Of a stretch of 64,000 nt of DNA, positions 45,212 to 54,667 are shown one piece after another (positions within the stretch are counted from its first letter, which is position 1; each line of letters starts with the position of its first letter). The position numbers were made by a program, and so were the translations under genes. The DNA lies in assembly GCA_938033875.1 (NCBI GenBank), contig CALHKG010000014.1, forward strand, positions 1 to 64,000, read 5' to 3'. A model generated the notes under the pieces. The model ran no database searches. It worked only from the letters and a program-made list of their open reading frames with translations, and was not told where the DNA came from. Origin of the DNA: an uncultured Candidatus Saccharibacteria bacterium (GTDB lineage Bacteria; Patescibacteriota; Saccharimonadia; Saccharimonadales; Saccharimonadaceae).

Positions 45212-45769
45212 ATGATTGTGAAGAATATTTTAGACGACAGTGTAATTTCCGCGCTTAAAAATGAGCAATTGATAATTACTAAAACTGACACGATTTACGG
45301 AATATTAGCCGCTGCCAATTCAAAAAAAGCTGTCGAGAAATTATACGAAGTTAAACGGCGCCCTTTGGATGAACCCGTTATTATTTTGGTTGCAAATATT
45401 GACGACATTCCTAATCTCACACCATCAATCAAATGCAAATATCAAGAAATCTCCGAAAATAGACCAACGACAATCATTGCCAAAGCAAGTCCTGATTTTC
45501 TGCCACATCTTCCAAGAAACGGCGGAACATTAGCGTTCAGGGTCGTTCCAGAATCTCCATTGGCGGAGTTAATCCGAGCTGTCGGTCTTTTGGTTGCACC
45601 CAGTGCAAATCCATCGGGAGAAGAACCAGCAAAAAACATCACCGAAGCAATAAGTTACTTCCATGAATTAGTGCCGATTTATGTCGATTCTGGAGAAACC
45701 GCCGACGCTCAACCGTCGCAAATTATACGAATCAACGAGGGCGCGGAAATTGAGTTTTTAAGAAGATAA
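45212..45769 (+). CDS. tsaC: Threonylcarbamoyl-AMP synthase (YrdC/Sua5 type)
   Basis: 185 aa. KTDTIYGILAAAN and KRRPLDEPVIIL are the nucleotide/threonine binding parts and APSANPSGEEPAKNITEA the C-terminal motif. It makes the threonylcarbamoyl-AMP for t6A37 of ANN-decoding tRNAs such as the two tRNA-Thr in this window. The short form without the Sua5 domain. Confidence 0.92.
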   Translation: MIVKNILDDSVISALKNEQLIITKTDTIYGILAAANSKKAVEKLYEVKRRPLDEPVIILVANIDDIPNLTPSIKCKYQEISENRPTTIIAKASPDFLPHLPRNGGTLAFRVVPESPLAELIRAVGLLVAPSANPSGEEPAKNITEAISYFHELVPIYVDSGETADAQPSQIIRINEGAEIEFLRR

Positions 45770-45801
45770 TCCTCGAATAATTGTCGAATAATCGCCAAAT
45801 A

Positions 45802-45837
45802 AAAAAGACTTCCTCTGAATTACGGGGAAGTCTTTTT
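45802..45837. terminator. Bidirectional terminator between tsaC and eno
   Basis: AAAAAGACTTCC/GGAAGTCTTTTT, a 12-bp symmetric stem with a 12-nt loop. Confidence 0.9.
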
Positions 45838-45844
45838 GCGCGAG

Positions 45845-47125
45845 TTACTTCACAAACGGATGCGCAATCTCCAAATCTGGGCGCTTTTCCGCAATTCTCA
45901 GCAGCTCGTTATACTTGGCAATTCGCTCTGAGCGCGACATCGAGCCAGTCTTAATTTGACCCGTGCCCAAACCTACCGCCAAGTGAGAAATCGTTACATC
46001 CTCCGTCTCGCCAGATCGGTGGCTCATCACTGTATTCCAGCCAGCATTCTTCGCCATCAAAACAGCTTGAATCGTCTCAGTCAATGTACCAATTTGGTTC
46101 GGCTTGATTAAGATCGCATTGCCAGCCTTTTCTTCGATTCCGCGCTTCAATCGCTCGACATTCGTCACCAAAAGATCGTCGCCAACCAATTGCGCAAAAT
46201 TGCCCAAATCAGCCGTCATTTTCTCCCAATCTTCCCAAGCTTCTTCGTTCAATCCGTCCTCAATCGAGAGAACAGGGACGCGTTCCAACAGGGCTTTATA
46301 CGTGCGAATCATTTCGTCAGCCGACAGAATTCGGTGTTCAGTCGCCAAGTTATATTTGCCGTCCTTGTAAAGCTCGCTCGCCGCAACATCCAGCGCAAAA
46401 CCAAAGTCCACGCCTAATTTATAGCCAGCCTGCTCGATGGCGCGAGATAGCAACAAAATAGGCTCCATATTACCATCCCTGACATGAGGCGCGTAGCCAC
46501 CTTCGTCGCCAACCGTTGTAGGATAACCCTCATCTTTCAAGATTTTTGCCAATGCATGGAAAACTTCCGCACTCATTCGAACCGCGTCCGCAAAAGTTGC
46601 CGCACTAGTTGGAATAATCATATACTCCTGAAAATCAGTCGCACCCAACGCATGCTGACCACCGTTCATCACGTTAATCATCGGCATCGGCAGGCACATT
46701 ATAGGATTTCCAGCCAAGCTATTAATGTATTGATACAACTCCACGCCACGAGACTTAGCAGCAGCTTTCGCTACAGCCAGCGACACAGCCAAAATTGCAT
46801 TAGCACCCAAACGCGCCTTATTCGGCGTACCGTCCAGACTCTTCATTTTTTCATCAATTGCGGCCTGGTCGAACGGATTAGAACCTTTCAAAGCCTGCGC
46901 AATCTCACCGTTGACATTTTCAATCGCACGAAGCACGCCTTTACCACCGAACGCCAGCTCGCCGTCCCGAAGCTCAACAGCCTCGAAAGAGCCAGTGCTT
47001 GCGCCAGACGGAACAGCCGCACGCCCAAACGAACCGTCGCTCAAAGTCACGTCCGCCTCAACCGTCGGATTTCCACGAGAGTCTAAAATTTGTCTTGCTT
47101 GTATGTTTGTAATTGTTATATCCAT
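45845..47125 (-). CDS. eno: Enolase
   Basis: 426 aa, full length. It dehydrates 2-phosphoglycerate to phosphoenolpyruvate. [14 protein letters not shown], the acid pair region [10 protein letters not shown], metal-site [21 protein letters not shown] with the catalytic Lys and SHRSGETED with the His are intact. On the minus strand TAAAAT (47133-47138) lies 7 nt before the ATG, so a leaderless start is likely. It interrupts the rplK-rplA order. Confidence 0.97.
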   Translation of the reverse strand: MDITITNIQARQILDSRGNPTVEADVTLSDGSFGRAAVPSGASTGSFEAVELRDGELAFGGKGVLRAIENVNGEIAQALKGSNPFDQAAIDEKMKSLDGTPNKARLGANAILAVSLAVAKAAAKSRGVELYQYINSLAGNPIMCLPMPMINVMNGGQHALGATDFQEYMIIPTSAATFADAVRMSAEVFHALAKILKDEGYPTTVGDEGGYAPHVRDGNMEPILLLSRAIEQAGYKLGVDFGFALDVAASELYKDGKYNLATEHRILSADEMIRTYKALLERVPVLSIEDGLNEEAWEDWEKMTADLGNFAQLVGDDLLVTNVERLKRGIEEKAGNAILIKPNQIGTLTETIQAVLMAKNAGWNTVMSHRSGETEDVTISHLAVGLGTGQIKTGSMSRSERIAKYNELLRIAEKRPDLEIAHPFVK

Positions 47126-47158
47126 AATTACTATTTTATCAAAAACAGCAATTATATG

Positions 47159-47662
47159 TTAATCTTTATCTCTCTCCAGGTCGCGATGTATTATCACTGG
47201 CTCACCAATTTGAGTTTCACCCAACCCTGAATAAAACACCTCCGGACTATCGCATATAGCGACGCGCACAACCCGAGAACCGTCAGACCCTCCAAGAACT
47301 AAAGGTCCTTCGCATCCTTTGGTTATGATAGAAATGCCCCTCTGTGTTTCTGCTATTTTTTCGCTTAATCCGCCCAATTTACCGCCAGCTATTTTACAAG
47401 CGTAATCAATGACCCCTTCAGATACTCTTTCGCCAGTAAGTACGTCAACTACTACAATTTCCTCCTCTTTCGCCGACGCCATTCTCAGGAGTTCGCCTAC
47501 CGCTTTCTTATATTCAGCCAATTCAAGTAGTGCCGCCATTACTCTCGGGCAAGATTCACATTGTGGCGGAATGATTATAGCGTCTTCCTTTTCCCAAGAC
47601 GAAGTAATTCCACTTACTATTTCCTCAAAATTATCATCTGGACTACTTAAAACTTCACTCAT
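47159..47662 (-). CDS. Protein of unknown function
   Basis: 167 aa from ATG 47662 (a longer frame opens at 47680 but would include the -10 box). An acidic N-terminus, IIIPPQCESCPRVM with a CxxC, a helical middle and GVIDYACKIAGGKLGGLSE, then GPLVLGGSDGSRVVRVAI. No family recognised. TACAAT (47672-47677, minus) is 9 nt before the ATG, another near-leaderless start. Confidence 0.65.
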   Translation of the reverse strand: MSEVLSSPDDNFEEIVSGITSSWEKEDAIIIPPQCESCPRVMAALLELAEYKKAVGELLRMASAKEEEIVVVDVLTGERVSEGVIDYACKIAGGKLGGLSEKIAETQRGISIITKGCEGPLVLGGSDGSRVVRVAICDSPEVFYSGLGETQIGEPVIIHRDLERDKD

Positions 47663-47812
47663 AGTATAAATATTGTACAATTATTTTCCATAAAATCAAA
47701 CATTTGCCTCAATCTCTGAAAATATGGTATAATTTCAACATTATCAATCAATGTTGGGAGGCTGATTTGTTAAGATGACAAATTGCCGTTCGTACCACAG
47801 AAAGGATTTTTT

Positions 47813-48820
47813 ATGGCAAAGAAAGCCGAGTTGCTAGAAAAAGCAGCAGAACTAAAACTAGAAGTCAGTGAGAAAAATACAATCGCTGAAATCGAAGCAG
47901 CAATTGCAGAAGCTACAGACGCAAGCAAGCCTCAAGACAACAAAGACAAAGACGTTGTTGCTGAGCGCGAAGCTACTGTCGCTAAGTCTGGCAAACGTAG
48001 CCAAAAAGCCCTTGACGAAGCTGCTGAAAAGGCAGAGAAGGAAGCTCGCAAGGAAGCTGGCGACACTACTCCACAATCAGACGACGCCGAAGCTCACGTA
48101 AAGAAGGGTCCAAAGCCAGTTACTCGTCCACGCTTGGAGCGCCGCGGTAAGAAATATCAAGACGCTGCAAAAAACGTTGAGAAGAACAAATTGTACAGCT
48201 TAGACGAAGCTTTGAAGTTGGCTACTGAAACCAGTCCAGTCAAGTTCGACGCTAGCGTTGAAATCCACATCCGCCTGGGTGTTGATCCACGCCAAGCCGA
48301 CCAAAACATTCGCTCAACCGTAGCATTGCCACACGGTACAGGTAAGGACGTTCGAGTTGCTGTTTTCGCACCAGAATCAGAACACGCTGCCGCTAAAAAA
48401 GCCGGCGCCGACATTATCGGTGACGAAGAATTCCTAAGCCAATTGGACAAGGAAGAATTGAACTTCGACATTTTGGTTGCAACTCCACAGTACATGCCAA
48501 AGCTTGGTAAATACGCACGTTTGCTTGGTCCACGCGGTTTGATGCCAAATCCGAAGTCTGGCACTGTTGCTACTGACGTCGCTAAAGCCGTTTCTGAAGC
48601 AAAAGCCGGAAAAGTTGAATACCGCGTTGATAAGCAAGCCATCGTTCACTTGTCAATCGGCAAGGTGTCATTCGGCGCTGAAAAATTGGCAGAAAACGCA
48701 CGCGCATTCTTAACCAGTTTGAACTCCCAAAAGCCATCCAGCTTAAAGGGTGTTTACGTTAAGAGCGTAGCAATTGCCACAACTATGGGCCCTGGCATTA
48801 AAGTAGAGAACTCTCTGTAA
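47813..48820 (+). CDS. rplA: 50S ribosomal protein L1 with an N-terminal extension
   Basis: 335 aa from ATG 47813 after AAAGGATTTTTT. The L1 body (about 225 aa) starts near [20 protein letters not shown] and includes [14 protein letters not shown] and the final [14 protein letters not shown]. Before it lie about 110 residues: a small HeH/SAP-like helical piece ([18 protein letters not shown]) and a long Lys/Glu/Ala linker. E. coli L1 has 234 aa. TATAAT is at 47728-47733. The extension might contact rRNA or other ribosomes; its role is unknown. Confidence 0.95.
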   Translation: MAKKAELLEKAAELKLEVSEKNTIAEIEAAIAEATDASKPQDNKDKDVVAEREATVAKSGKRSQKALDEAAEKAEKEARKEAGDTTPQSDDAEAHVKKGPKPVTRPRLERRGKKYQDAAKNVEKNKLYSLDEALKLATETSPVKFDASVEIHIRLGVDPRQADQNIRSTVALPHGTGKDVRVAVFAPESEHAAAKKAGADIIGDEEFLSQLDKEELNFDILVATPQYMPKLGKYARLLGPRGLMPNPKSGTVATDVAKAVSEAKAGKVEYRVDKQAIVHLSIGKVSFGAEKLAENARAFLTSLNSQKPSSLKGVYVKSVAIATTMGPGIKVENSL

Positions 48821-48840
48821 TCTTTATATTTCAGGCAATT

Positions 48841-48868
48841 AAATCCCGTCGATTTTGGCGGGATTTTT
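48841..48868 (+). terminator. Terminator after rplA
   Basis: AAATCCCG/CGGGATTT stem with a 10-nt loop and T run. Confidence 0.82.
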
Positions 48869-48959
48869 GCTAGGCAAAAATGCAATAAATAAGGCGATTG
48901 AATCGGCTGGAAAATAATCGCCATAACTCTTGTTTTTCGTTGTCATTTCTGCTACAATT

Positions 48960-49151
48960 CTAAGGAACATTACCAAAGACAGTGGCGACTTAACGTAAAA
49001 CAAGTATAAAAATGCCACCGAGGGATGAAACTAACAGTTTTATTTGACGTCTTTGGTAGTGCGAGAATCAAAGACGTTTTTTTGATTCTCCATTACCGCA
49101 CGTTAACAAATTGGCACATAACAAATTAACTCAATCAAAGAAAGGATTTTT
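48960..49151 (+). ncRNA. L10-leader type autoregulatory RNA upstream of rplJ
   Basis: The outer stem ACCAAAGAC (48972-48980)/GTCTTTGGT (49049-49057) encloses a second stem GTGGC (48982-48986)/GCCAC (49014-49018), the arrangement of the L10(L12)4-binding leader. GAGAATCAAA/TTTGATTCTC follows at 49063-49092 with a T run inside its loop, and shares AAAGACGT with the first stem. In the family L10 represses its own expression through this RNA. The rest of the gap 48869-49151 shows only a promoter-like CTACAAT near 48951-48957. Confidence 0.7.
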
Positions 49152-49676
49152 ATGGCAATTTCACGCGATAAAAAACAAACTTTGGTTGCTGAACTGACAG
49201 AGCTATTAAAAGACGCTAAGGGTACGGCTTTTGCTCGATATCAAACCCTTACCGTTGCCGACCTACAAGAACTACGCAAGGCAGCTCGCGAAGCGGGTGT
49301 TACCATCAAGGTTGTTAAAAACCGATTGGTACGCGTAGCTCTTCAGGAAATCGACACTTACAAAGAAACCGACACCAGCTTATTGGTTGGTCAATTGGTT
49401 TACGCTGTAAGCGCCGAAGATGAAGTTATGCCAGCAAAGGTATTGGACACGTTTGCAAAAACACATCCAGCATTACAACTTGCAGGTGGCTTCTCAGGCG
49501 AAGGCTTGGCAATTAGCGAAGCTGACGTTAAAGCATTGGCAGGCCTACCAAGCAAAGACCAACTCGTCGCTCAAGTGGTATCACAATTGCTATCACCAGT
49601 ACACGACACAGTCAACGCGCTTGGCGGCAATTTGCGCGGACTTTTGGACGGCATCGAAGCCAAAGCTACTGCTTAA
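49152..49676 (+). CDS. rplJ: 50S ribosomal protein L10
   Basis: 174 aa. MAISRDKKQTLVAELTELLK, KGTAFARYQTLTVADLQELR and KVVKNRLVRVAL mark the rRNA-binding domain; the C-terminal helix that carries L7/L12 dimers follows. AAAGGATTTTT precedes the ATG. Upstream lies an L10-leader RNA. Confidence 0.97.
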   Translation: MAISRDKKQTLVAELTELLKDAKGTAFARYQTLTVADLQELRKAAREAGVTIKVVKNRLVRVALQEIDTYKETDTSLLVGQLVYAVSAEDEVMPAKVLDTFAKTHPALQLAGGFSGEGLAISEADVKALAGLPSKDQLVAQVVSQLLSPVHDTVNALGGNLRGLLDGIEAKATA

Positions 49677-49741
49677 GTTTAGCAATCAACACTAGTAACG
49701 TTGCAATCATCGCAACAATATAATAATAAAGGAGAATATCA

Positions 49742-50119
49742 ATGGCTGATATTAAGAAATTGGCTGAAGAACTTGTAAAATTGACAGTTCTAGAAGTTAA
49801 CGAATTGAAAAATCATCTTAAAGAAGAATACGGCATCGAGCCAGCTGCTGCAGCTGTCGCTGTTGCTGGTCCAGCCGCTGGTGGTGACGCTGCCGCTGCT
49901 GACGAAAAAACTGAGTTCACAGTTACTTTGAAAGACGCTGGTTCTCAAAAGGTTGCAGTTATCAAGGCTGTTAAGGAAATCACTGGCCTAGGTCTAGGTG
50001 AAGCAAAAGCTATCGTTGACGGCGCTCCAGCACCAGTCAAGGAAAAAGTTTCTAAAGACGAAGCTGAAGCTGCAAAGAAAACTTTGGAAGACGCTGGCGC
50101 TACTGTCGAGCTTTCATAA
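49742..50119 (+). CDS. rplL: 50S ribosomal protein L7/L12
   Basis: 125 aa. The N-terminal dimerisation part ([20 protein letters not shown]), an Ala/Gly-rich hinge and the factor-binding C-terminal domain ([20 protein letters not shown]) are complete. AAAGGAGAATATC precedes the ATG. Pairs with rplJ in the stalk. Confidence 0.98.
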   Translation: MADIKKLAEELVKLTVLEVNELKNHLKEEYGIEPAAAAVAVAGPAAGGDAAAADEKTEFTVTLKDAGSQKVAVIKAVKEITGLGLGEAKAIVDGAPAPVKEKVSKDEAEAAKKTLEDAGATVELS

Positions 50120-50149
50120 TTTGTTATACAATGCCAATTTGTTTCGTTT

Positions 50150-50179
50150 AATCACCGTCCGCTCTGGGCGGTGATTTTT
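50150..50179 (+). terminator. Terminator after rplL
   Basis: ATCACCG/CGGTGAT stem with an 11-nt loop and T run. Confidence 0.85.
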
Positions 50180-50296
50180 ATGTCGCCAATCTTAATATCA
50201 CGAATCGCACGTCAATTTCAAGAGTAAAATTTGCAACACTTTTTCGTCCATATCTTATAGCGCTGTGGAAAATCAGAGAAAATCAAATGACACGAC

Positions 50297-50325
50297 TTGA
50301 TATAAATGTAAGGATATGCTATATA
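50297..50325 (+). promoter_or_regulatory. Promoter of the 50370 gene
   Basis: TTGATA (50297-50302), 17-nt spacer and TATATA (50320-50325). Confidence 0.7.
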
Positions 50326-50369
50326 TTAGTTAAGTATTATAAAAAATAGACAAAGGAATTGCGAGAACC

Positions 50370-50885
50370 ATGTCTGAATTACCAGAAAAGCAAATTAAGC
50401 GTCTGAGGACACTTATTCAAGAGGCGGAAACTAATTTGGCCGCTGCAAAAGAATTATTGATTAGTATTATTGGCGACGACGGTCAAGTCGTCACACCAAA
50501 AACCTCATCAGATAACGTAACAGGAAAGATTATCGAAGGCGTATTTGACGGCCAGATGATGCTTAGCCCAGACGGCAAAAATTACCCAATCCCAGCCAAC
50601 TACGCTTCAAAGTCGAAGCTGGTTGAAGGCGACTTGATGAAATTGACAATCGCTGAAGACGGCAGCTTTATCTATAAGCAGATCGGTCCTGTACCACGAA
50701 AGCAAGTTATCGGAACACTTGTCCAGCACGACGGAATTTACTACGTCGAGGCTTCCGGCCGCGAATATCGCATTTTGCTTGCTAGCGTAACTTACTTCCG
50801 AATTAACGTCGGCGACCAAGTTACAATTATCATCCCTGAAGACAATCCTGACGCAACTTGGGCTGCTGTCGAAGCTGCATTGTAA
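50370..50885 (+). CDS. Protein of unknown function with an N-terminal helix and beta domain
   Basis: 171 aa. Residues 1-35 form a charged helix or coiled coil (KQIKRLRTLIQEAETNL), then a beta-rich part with NYPIPANYASKSKLVEGDLM and PVPRKQVIGTLVQHDG. The pattern of a self-contained beta barrel after a coiled coil recalls small RNA- or ribosome-associated proteins, but I cannot name it. Its stop is 5 nt before the DUF2797 start. Confidence 0.7.
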   Translation: MSELPEKQIKRLRTLIQEAETNLAAAKELLISIIGDDGQVVTPKTSSDNVTGKIIEGVFDGQMMLSPDGKNYPIPANYASKSKLVEGDLMKLTIAEDGSFIYKQIGPVPRKQVIGTLVQHDGIYYVEASGREYRILLASVTYFRINVGDQVTIIIPEDNPDATWAAVEAAL

Positions 50886-50890
50886 ATATT

Positions 50891-51766
50891 ATGCTACCGA
50901 GCGAGTTTCTGCTCAGTTATGCCAGTTTTAACGCCGACAATAAGCCTTTTATCGAGTGCCAAGTTGGTGATAAAATTGAGCGTCATGAATTATTCGAGCA
51001 AAATTTGTCTCTTAAGTTTGATTTTTCTGTTAAATATTGCGCGGGTTGGGTGGACTTTGAGAATCGCTGTAGCCAAATCTGCCCAGACCACGCTACGGTT
51101 GATGAAAAGTATGAAAATTGCCTAAAATGCCGCGACAAAACAGGCTTTAATCCAGCATTTTATAACGCCAGTTCGGTTTCCGTCCAACAAGAAAAAATCA
51201 ATCAAAATCCGCACTTTGTTTACTTGGCGTACTTCGCGCCGAACGTCATAAAAGTTGGAATCTCGCAAGAAGAGCGCGGAATTCGAAGATTGTTGGAGCA
51301 GGGAGCGCGATTAGCTATAAAATTAGAAACATTTTCTTCGGCATTGATCGCCAGACAATACGAGGCGAAAATTTCCAAGCTGGACGGAATAGTTGAAACT
51401 CTGCCAGTTTACAAAAAGCTGGAATTGATAAAACAAGCGTTTAACCGTGCTGACGGCGAAAGGGAATTGCGACAAAAATTACTTGAAATTGAGCAGAAAA
51501 TTGGCGTGTCGTTTCCGAAATCCGAGCTAATTCCTTGCGAAGATTATTTTCAAACCGCTGGCGTTGATTTGTCGCGTGTTGTTTTAATGAAGGATTACAG
51601 TCAATTGGTCGGACACGTACGCAGCGTCATCGGCTCAATTGTCATCACTGACTACGACGGTCAGCTGCTGGCTTACAACATTAAAAAGCTTATTGGCTAT
51701 CGGGCGCAAAAAATTGACGGCGTCATTGACATAGAAATACCCAGCACGCAGCTGGCGTTGTTTTGA
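50891..51766 (+). CDS. DUF2797 family protein
   Basis: 291 aa from ATG 50891 (the longer frame overlaps the preceding gene). Cysteine pairs in KYCAGWVDFENRC, then CPDH and NCLKCRDK, form a likely metal-binding part; YLAYFAPNVIKVGISQEER and LLEQGARLAIKLE are the second conserved segment of DUF2797. The molecular function of the family is not known. It is one of few proteins here that keep a cysteine cluster. Confidence 0.82.
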   Translation: MLPSEFLLSYASFNADNKPFIECQVGDKIERHELFEQNLSLKFDFSVKYCAGWVDFENRCSQICPDHATVDEKYENCLKCRDKTGFNPAFYNASSVSVQQEKINQNPHFVYLAYFAPNVIKVGISQEERGIRRLLEQGARLAIKLETFSSALIARQYEAKISKLDGIVETLPVYKKLELIKQAFNRADGERELRQKLLEIEQKIGVSFPKSELIPCEDYFQTAGVDLSRVVLMKDYSQLVGHVRSVIGSIVITDYDGQLLAYNIKKLIGYRAQKIDGVIDIEIPSTQLALF

Positions 51767-51791
51767 CCAACCCGGCATATTGTATTACACT
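51763..51791 (+). promoter_or_regulatory. Promoter that decides the start of the SGNH gene
   Basis: TTGACC (51763-51768), 17-nt spacer and TACACT (51786-51791). A TTG start at 51780 lies inside the spacer, so ATG 51816, with CGGAG upstream, is used. Confidence 0.75.
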
Positions 51792-51815
51792 ATTTGCAGA
51801 AACACGGAGTTTAGT

Positions 51816-52424
51816 ATGATCAGGAAACAAAATCAAACAACTAGCAGCATTAAGCGAATTTTTATTTACGGCGATTCTAATGTCTGGGGAGACAATCTCG
51901 TTGGATCACGAGTACGATACAGCGACCGGTGGGTCAACCGCCTGAAGCAGGAACTGCGAGGCAAAGCGCATATCATCGCCGACGGCGTATCGGGCCGCGT
52001 GGCAGGAGATTTCTGTAAGGCAAAGCCGCACAAGAATGGCAAGCAAGCTTTTACGAAAGCCCTCCAGCAAGCTGGCAATGTAGATACTATCATTATCGCC
52101 CTTGGCACCAATGATTTACAGCAGCAATACGGTAGGACGGCGCGAGCTATCATCCAAGATTTGACGAATTATCAAAAGCTAGTTGACAGCGCCGACGTCA
52201 TATACCTCTTGCCACCAGTATTTTCAACTGGCGAAGATTCTGGTCCAGAGTTCACGGAACAATCAGAAGCTATACGACAAGATATCTTACAAAGTAAGGA
52301 GGCGCTTGGTGAGTACATTGAGCTACCGTTCATACCGCTATCTGATGGTATTCATTTTTCAACAAAAGGTCACCGCTTAGTGGCACGCATTGTTAAAAAT
52401 ACCTTGAAAGCGAGGCAGGCATGA
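51816..52424 (+). CDS. SGNH/GDSL hydrolase
   Basis: 202 aa. Block I is FIYGDSNVWGDN (nucleophile Ser), block III IIALGTNDLQQ and block V DGIHFSTKGH with the Asp-His pair. An esterase, possibly acting on lipids or acyl groups. It overlaps the next gene, an acyltransferase, by 4 nt (ATGA), which suggests a shared job in lipid remodelling. Confidence 0.88.
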   Translation: MIRKQNQTTSSIKRIFIYGDSNVWGDNLVGSRVRYSDRWVNRLKQELRGKAHIIADGVSGRVAGDFCKAKPHKNGKQAFTKALQQAGNVDTIIIALGTNDLQQQYGRTARAIIQDLTNYQKLVDSADVIYLLPPVFSTGEDSGPEFTEQSEAIRQDILQSKEALGEYIELPFIPLSDGIHFSTKGHRLVARIVKNTLKARQA

Positions 52425-53170
52425 ACAGGGGAAAGAAACCACTCTTACAGACCATGGGCCGGGAAATGACCATTACCACTCACGGCTTTGACGACATACC
52501 AGAAGGACCAAATGTATTCGTAGCAAATCATGCCTGCATGCGTGACATCTTTGCTATACCAGCAAGCCTGCCTGAAGACTGCGATGTTGTTATCAGCTCG
52601 CGATTGGCGTATAAAAATAGTTCTGTGTACACGGCAGTGCGGCGACTAGTGATAGAAAATGCACTACACACCATACCGCTCGAGGTGCACGGTGGCAAAG
52701 AATATTTAGAAGTCGGACTCAAAATGGCCAAACAAGCATTGCTTGACGGACGCTCACTACTCATCTTTCCAGAAGGCGCATACACAGGCAGTGCTCAAGT
52801 TACCAAAGACCGAACGGGCGCATCGCGGATTTTATTTGGAGCAAGCATAGGGGGAGTGAAACCCAACTTATTACCAGTAGGAATTCATTACGAACCATGG
52901 CCTACCGATCTAGACGCATATGCACCTCAAAACGAACAGATCCATGTTACCCTGTGTGGCCCCATTGACTATACAGCAGCGTATAGGGATTATACCGCTT
53001 CGACAGATCATAAGTCTCGCCGCCGAGCTTTACATGCACCGATAGACATGGCTATGCTAGCTATCGCAAAAGCGACCGACTTGCCGTACATTGATAAGCC
53101 GATAGAACTGTGGCCGAGAAAGACCATGATTTTAGAAAGCGGCGAAGAAGTTCCCATTCCTGGCTGCTAA
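52421..53170 (+). CDS. PlsC-type acyltransferase
   Basis: 249 aa. The H-x4-D motif is NHACMRD and the acceptor-binding motif is FPEGAYTG; SRILFGASIG-type residues follow. It transfers an acyl chain to lysophosphatidate or a related acceptor at the membrane. There is no obvious transmembrane helix. Since these organisms are thought to take up lipids from the host, remodelling of imported lipids is a reasonable inference. Confidence 0.82.
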   Translation: MNRGKKPLLQTMGREMTITTHGFDDIPEGPNVFVANHACMRDIFAIPASLPEDCDVVISSRLAYKNSSVYTAVRRLVIENALHTIPLEVHGGKEYLEVGLKMAKQALLDGRSLLIFPEGAYTGSAQVTKDRTGASRILFGASIGGVKPNLLPVGIHYEPWPTDLDAYAPQNEQIHVTLCGPIDYTAAYRDYTASTDHKSRRRALHAPIDMAMLAIAKATDLPYIDKPIELWPRKTMILESGEEVPIPGC

Positions 53171-53212
53171 GAGGCTTACTAATCCCGCACTTTGCGCTAT
53201 AATACATAAGTA

Positions 53213-54667
53213 ATGAGTCAGGCGCTATATCGTAAATATCGCAGTCGCAGTTTGGATGAAGTTTTAGGTCAAGATCACGTGACTAGTATTTTACGTCGAG
53301 CGTTAGAGCAGGGAAAAATTGCTCATGCGTACTTGTTGACTGGACCGCGTGGCGTGGGAAAAACATCGGTGGCGCGAATTCTGGCGCACGAGATTAACCA
53401 TTTGCCATATGACGACGACGCTTCAAACTTGGATATTATTGAAATTGACGCAGCCAGCAATAACGGCGTTGACGACATTCGAGCCTTAAGAGAAAAAGCC
53501 CAAGTCGCGCCTGTTTCTGCGCCGAAAAAAGTTTATATCATCGACGAAGTTCATATGCTGTCAAAATCAGCATTTAACGCGCTATTAAAAACCTTGGAAG
53601 AACCGCCAGAGCACGTGGTGTTTATCTTAGCTACAACCGACGCCGACAAACTCCCAGCCACCATTCTTAGCCGTGTCCAGCAATTTTTCTTCCGCCCAAT
53701 TCCGACGGAAATTATGACGCGCCAGTTAATGAATATAGCGAAGAAAGAGGGATTTGCAATTGAAGAGGATGCCGCCAGGTTAATCGCTGAACGTTCCCGT
53801 GGCGGATTCCGTGACGGCATTAGTGCGCTTGACCAATTGTCGATTTTAGCAACATCAGACCAGCCACTGACGGCGAATATGGTTACCGAATATTTGGGGC
53901 TTAGCGACGCGACGATGCTCGGCAATTTGTTGGATTCATATCCATCCGACGACAACGAGAAAGTCTTAAACATCTTTCAGGAATTAGAAAATAGTGGCGC
54001 AAATTCAGTTATCGTGTCACATCAATTATTGTCGATTGCTCGCAATAGGTTACGAAAAAATCCGAATCTTATTGGGTTGGTTCAGCAACTGATCGAGGTT
54101 GATCGACACCCGCACCCAGACTTGAAATTATTGACGATATTCATGAATGGCAATTCTCAGCCGGCAGAAAAGTCAGTTGCGCCAAAGAAAAATACAACTC
54201 AAACTGCGCCCCAAAAACCCGCCGAAAAACCAACACCAATTAAGTCCGCAGAGCCAGCCAAACCGACCGAAAAGCCGATTGAAAAAGAAGAAAAACCAGC
54301 CGAGCCAGCGAAAAAACCTGCCGCAAAACCAAAGAAAACTGACGCGCCCGCGCCACTAGAGCTAAATTGGGAAAAAGTCATTGAAAGAGCAAAAGAAAAA
54401 TCCCTCGGACTGGCGTCATTATTACAGAAAAGCCAGTGGTCGTTTGACGGTGAAAAATTGACAATTTACGCAGGTTCCGCGTTTTATAAGAAAAAGCTGG
54501 ACGACGCAAAAAACAAACCATTGATCTCAGAAATTATCTCAGAAGAAACTGAGATGGATTTGGAAATTGATATAATTGGAGAGAAGAAACCGCCAGAGGA
54601 CGAAAAATTGGCGGAAATTGCAGAATTAATGGGTGGCGGCGAAGAAGTTAAGCTGGAGGATATTTAA
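53213..54667 (+). CDS. dnaX: DNA polymerase III gamma/tau subunit without the zinc module
   Basis: 484 aa. Walker A GPRGVGKT (44-51), Walker B VYIIDEVHMLSKSAF, sensor region TILSRVQQFFF (the SRC motif is SRV). Between the P loop and EIDAASNNGVDDIR the usual four-cysteine zinc module is missing: the segment is HEINHLPYDDDASNLD, roughly ten residues shorter than in E. coli and without cysteine. A Pro/Lys/Ala-rich linker (about 315-385) leads to the tail. TATAAT (53198-53203) lies 9 nt before the ATG. The stop overlaps the dnaB start. Confidence 0.95.
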   Translation: MSQALYRKYRSRSLDEVLGQDHVTSILRRALEQGKIAHAYLLTGPRGVGKTSVARILAHEINHLPYDDDASNLDIIEIDAASNNGVDDIRALREKAQVAPVSAPKKVYIIDEVHMLSKSAFNALLKTLEEPPEHVVFILATTDADKLPATILSRVQQFFFRPIPTEIMTRQLMNIAKKEGFAIEEDAARLIAERSRGGFRDGISALDQLSILATSDQPLTANMVTEYLGLSDATMLGNLLDSYPSDDNEKVLNIFQELENSGANSVIVSHQLLSIARNRLRKNPNLIGLVQQLIEVDRHPHPDLKLLTIFMNGNSQPAEKSVAPKKNTTQTAPQKPAEKPTPIKSAEPAKPTEKPIEKEEKPAEPAKKPAAKPKKTDAPAPLELNWEKVIERAKEKSLGLASLLQKSQWSFDGEKLTIYAGSAFYKKKLDDAKNKPLISEIISEETEMDLEIDIIGEKKPPEDEKLAEIAELMGGGEEVKLEDI

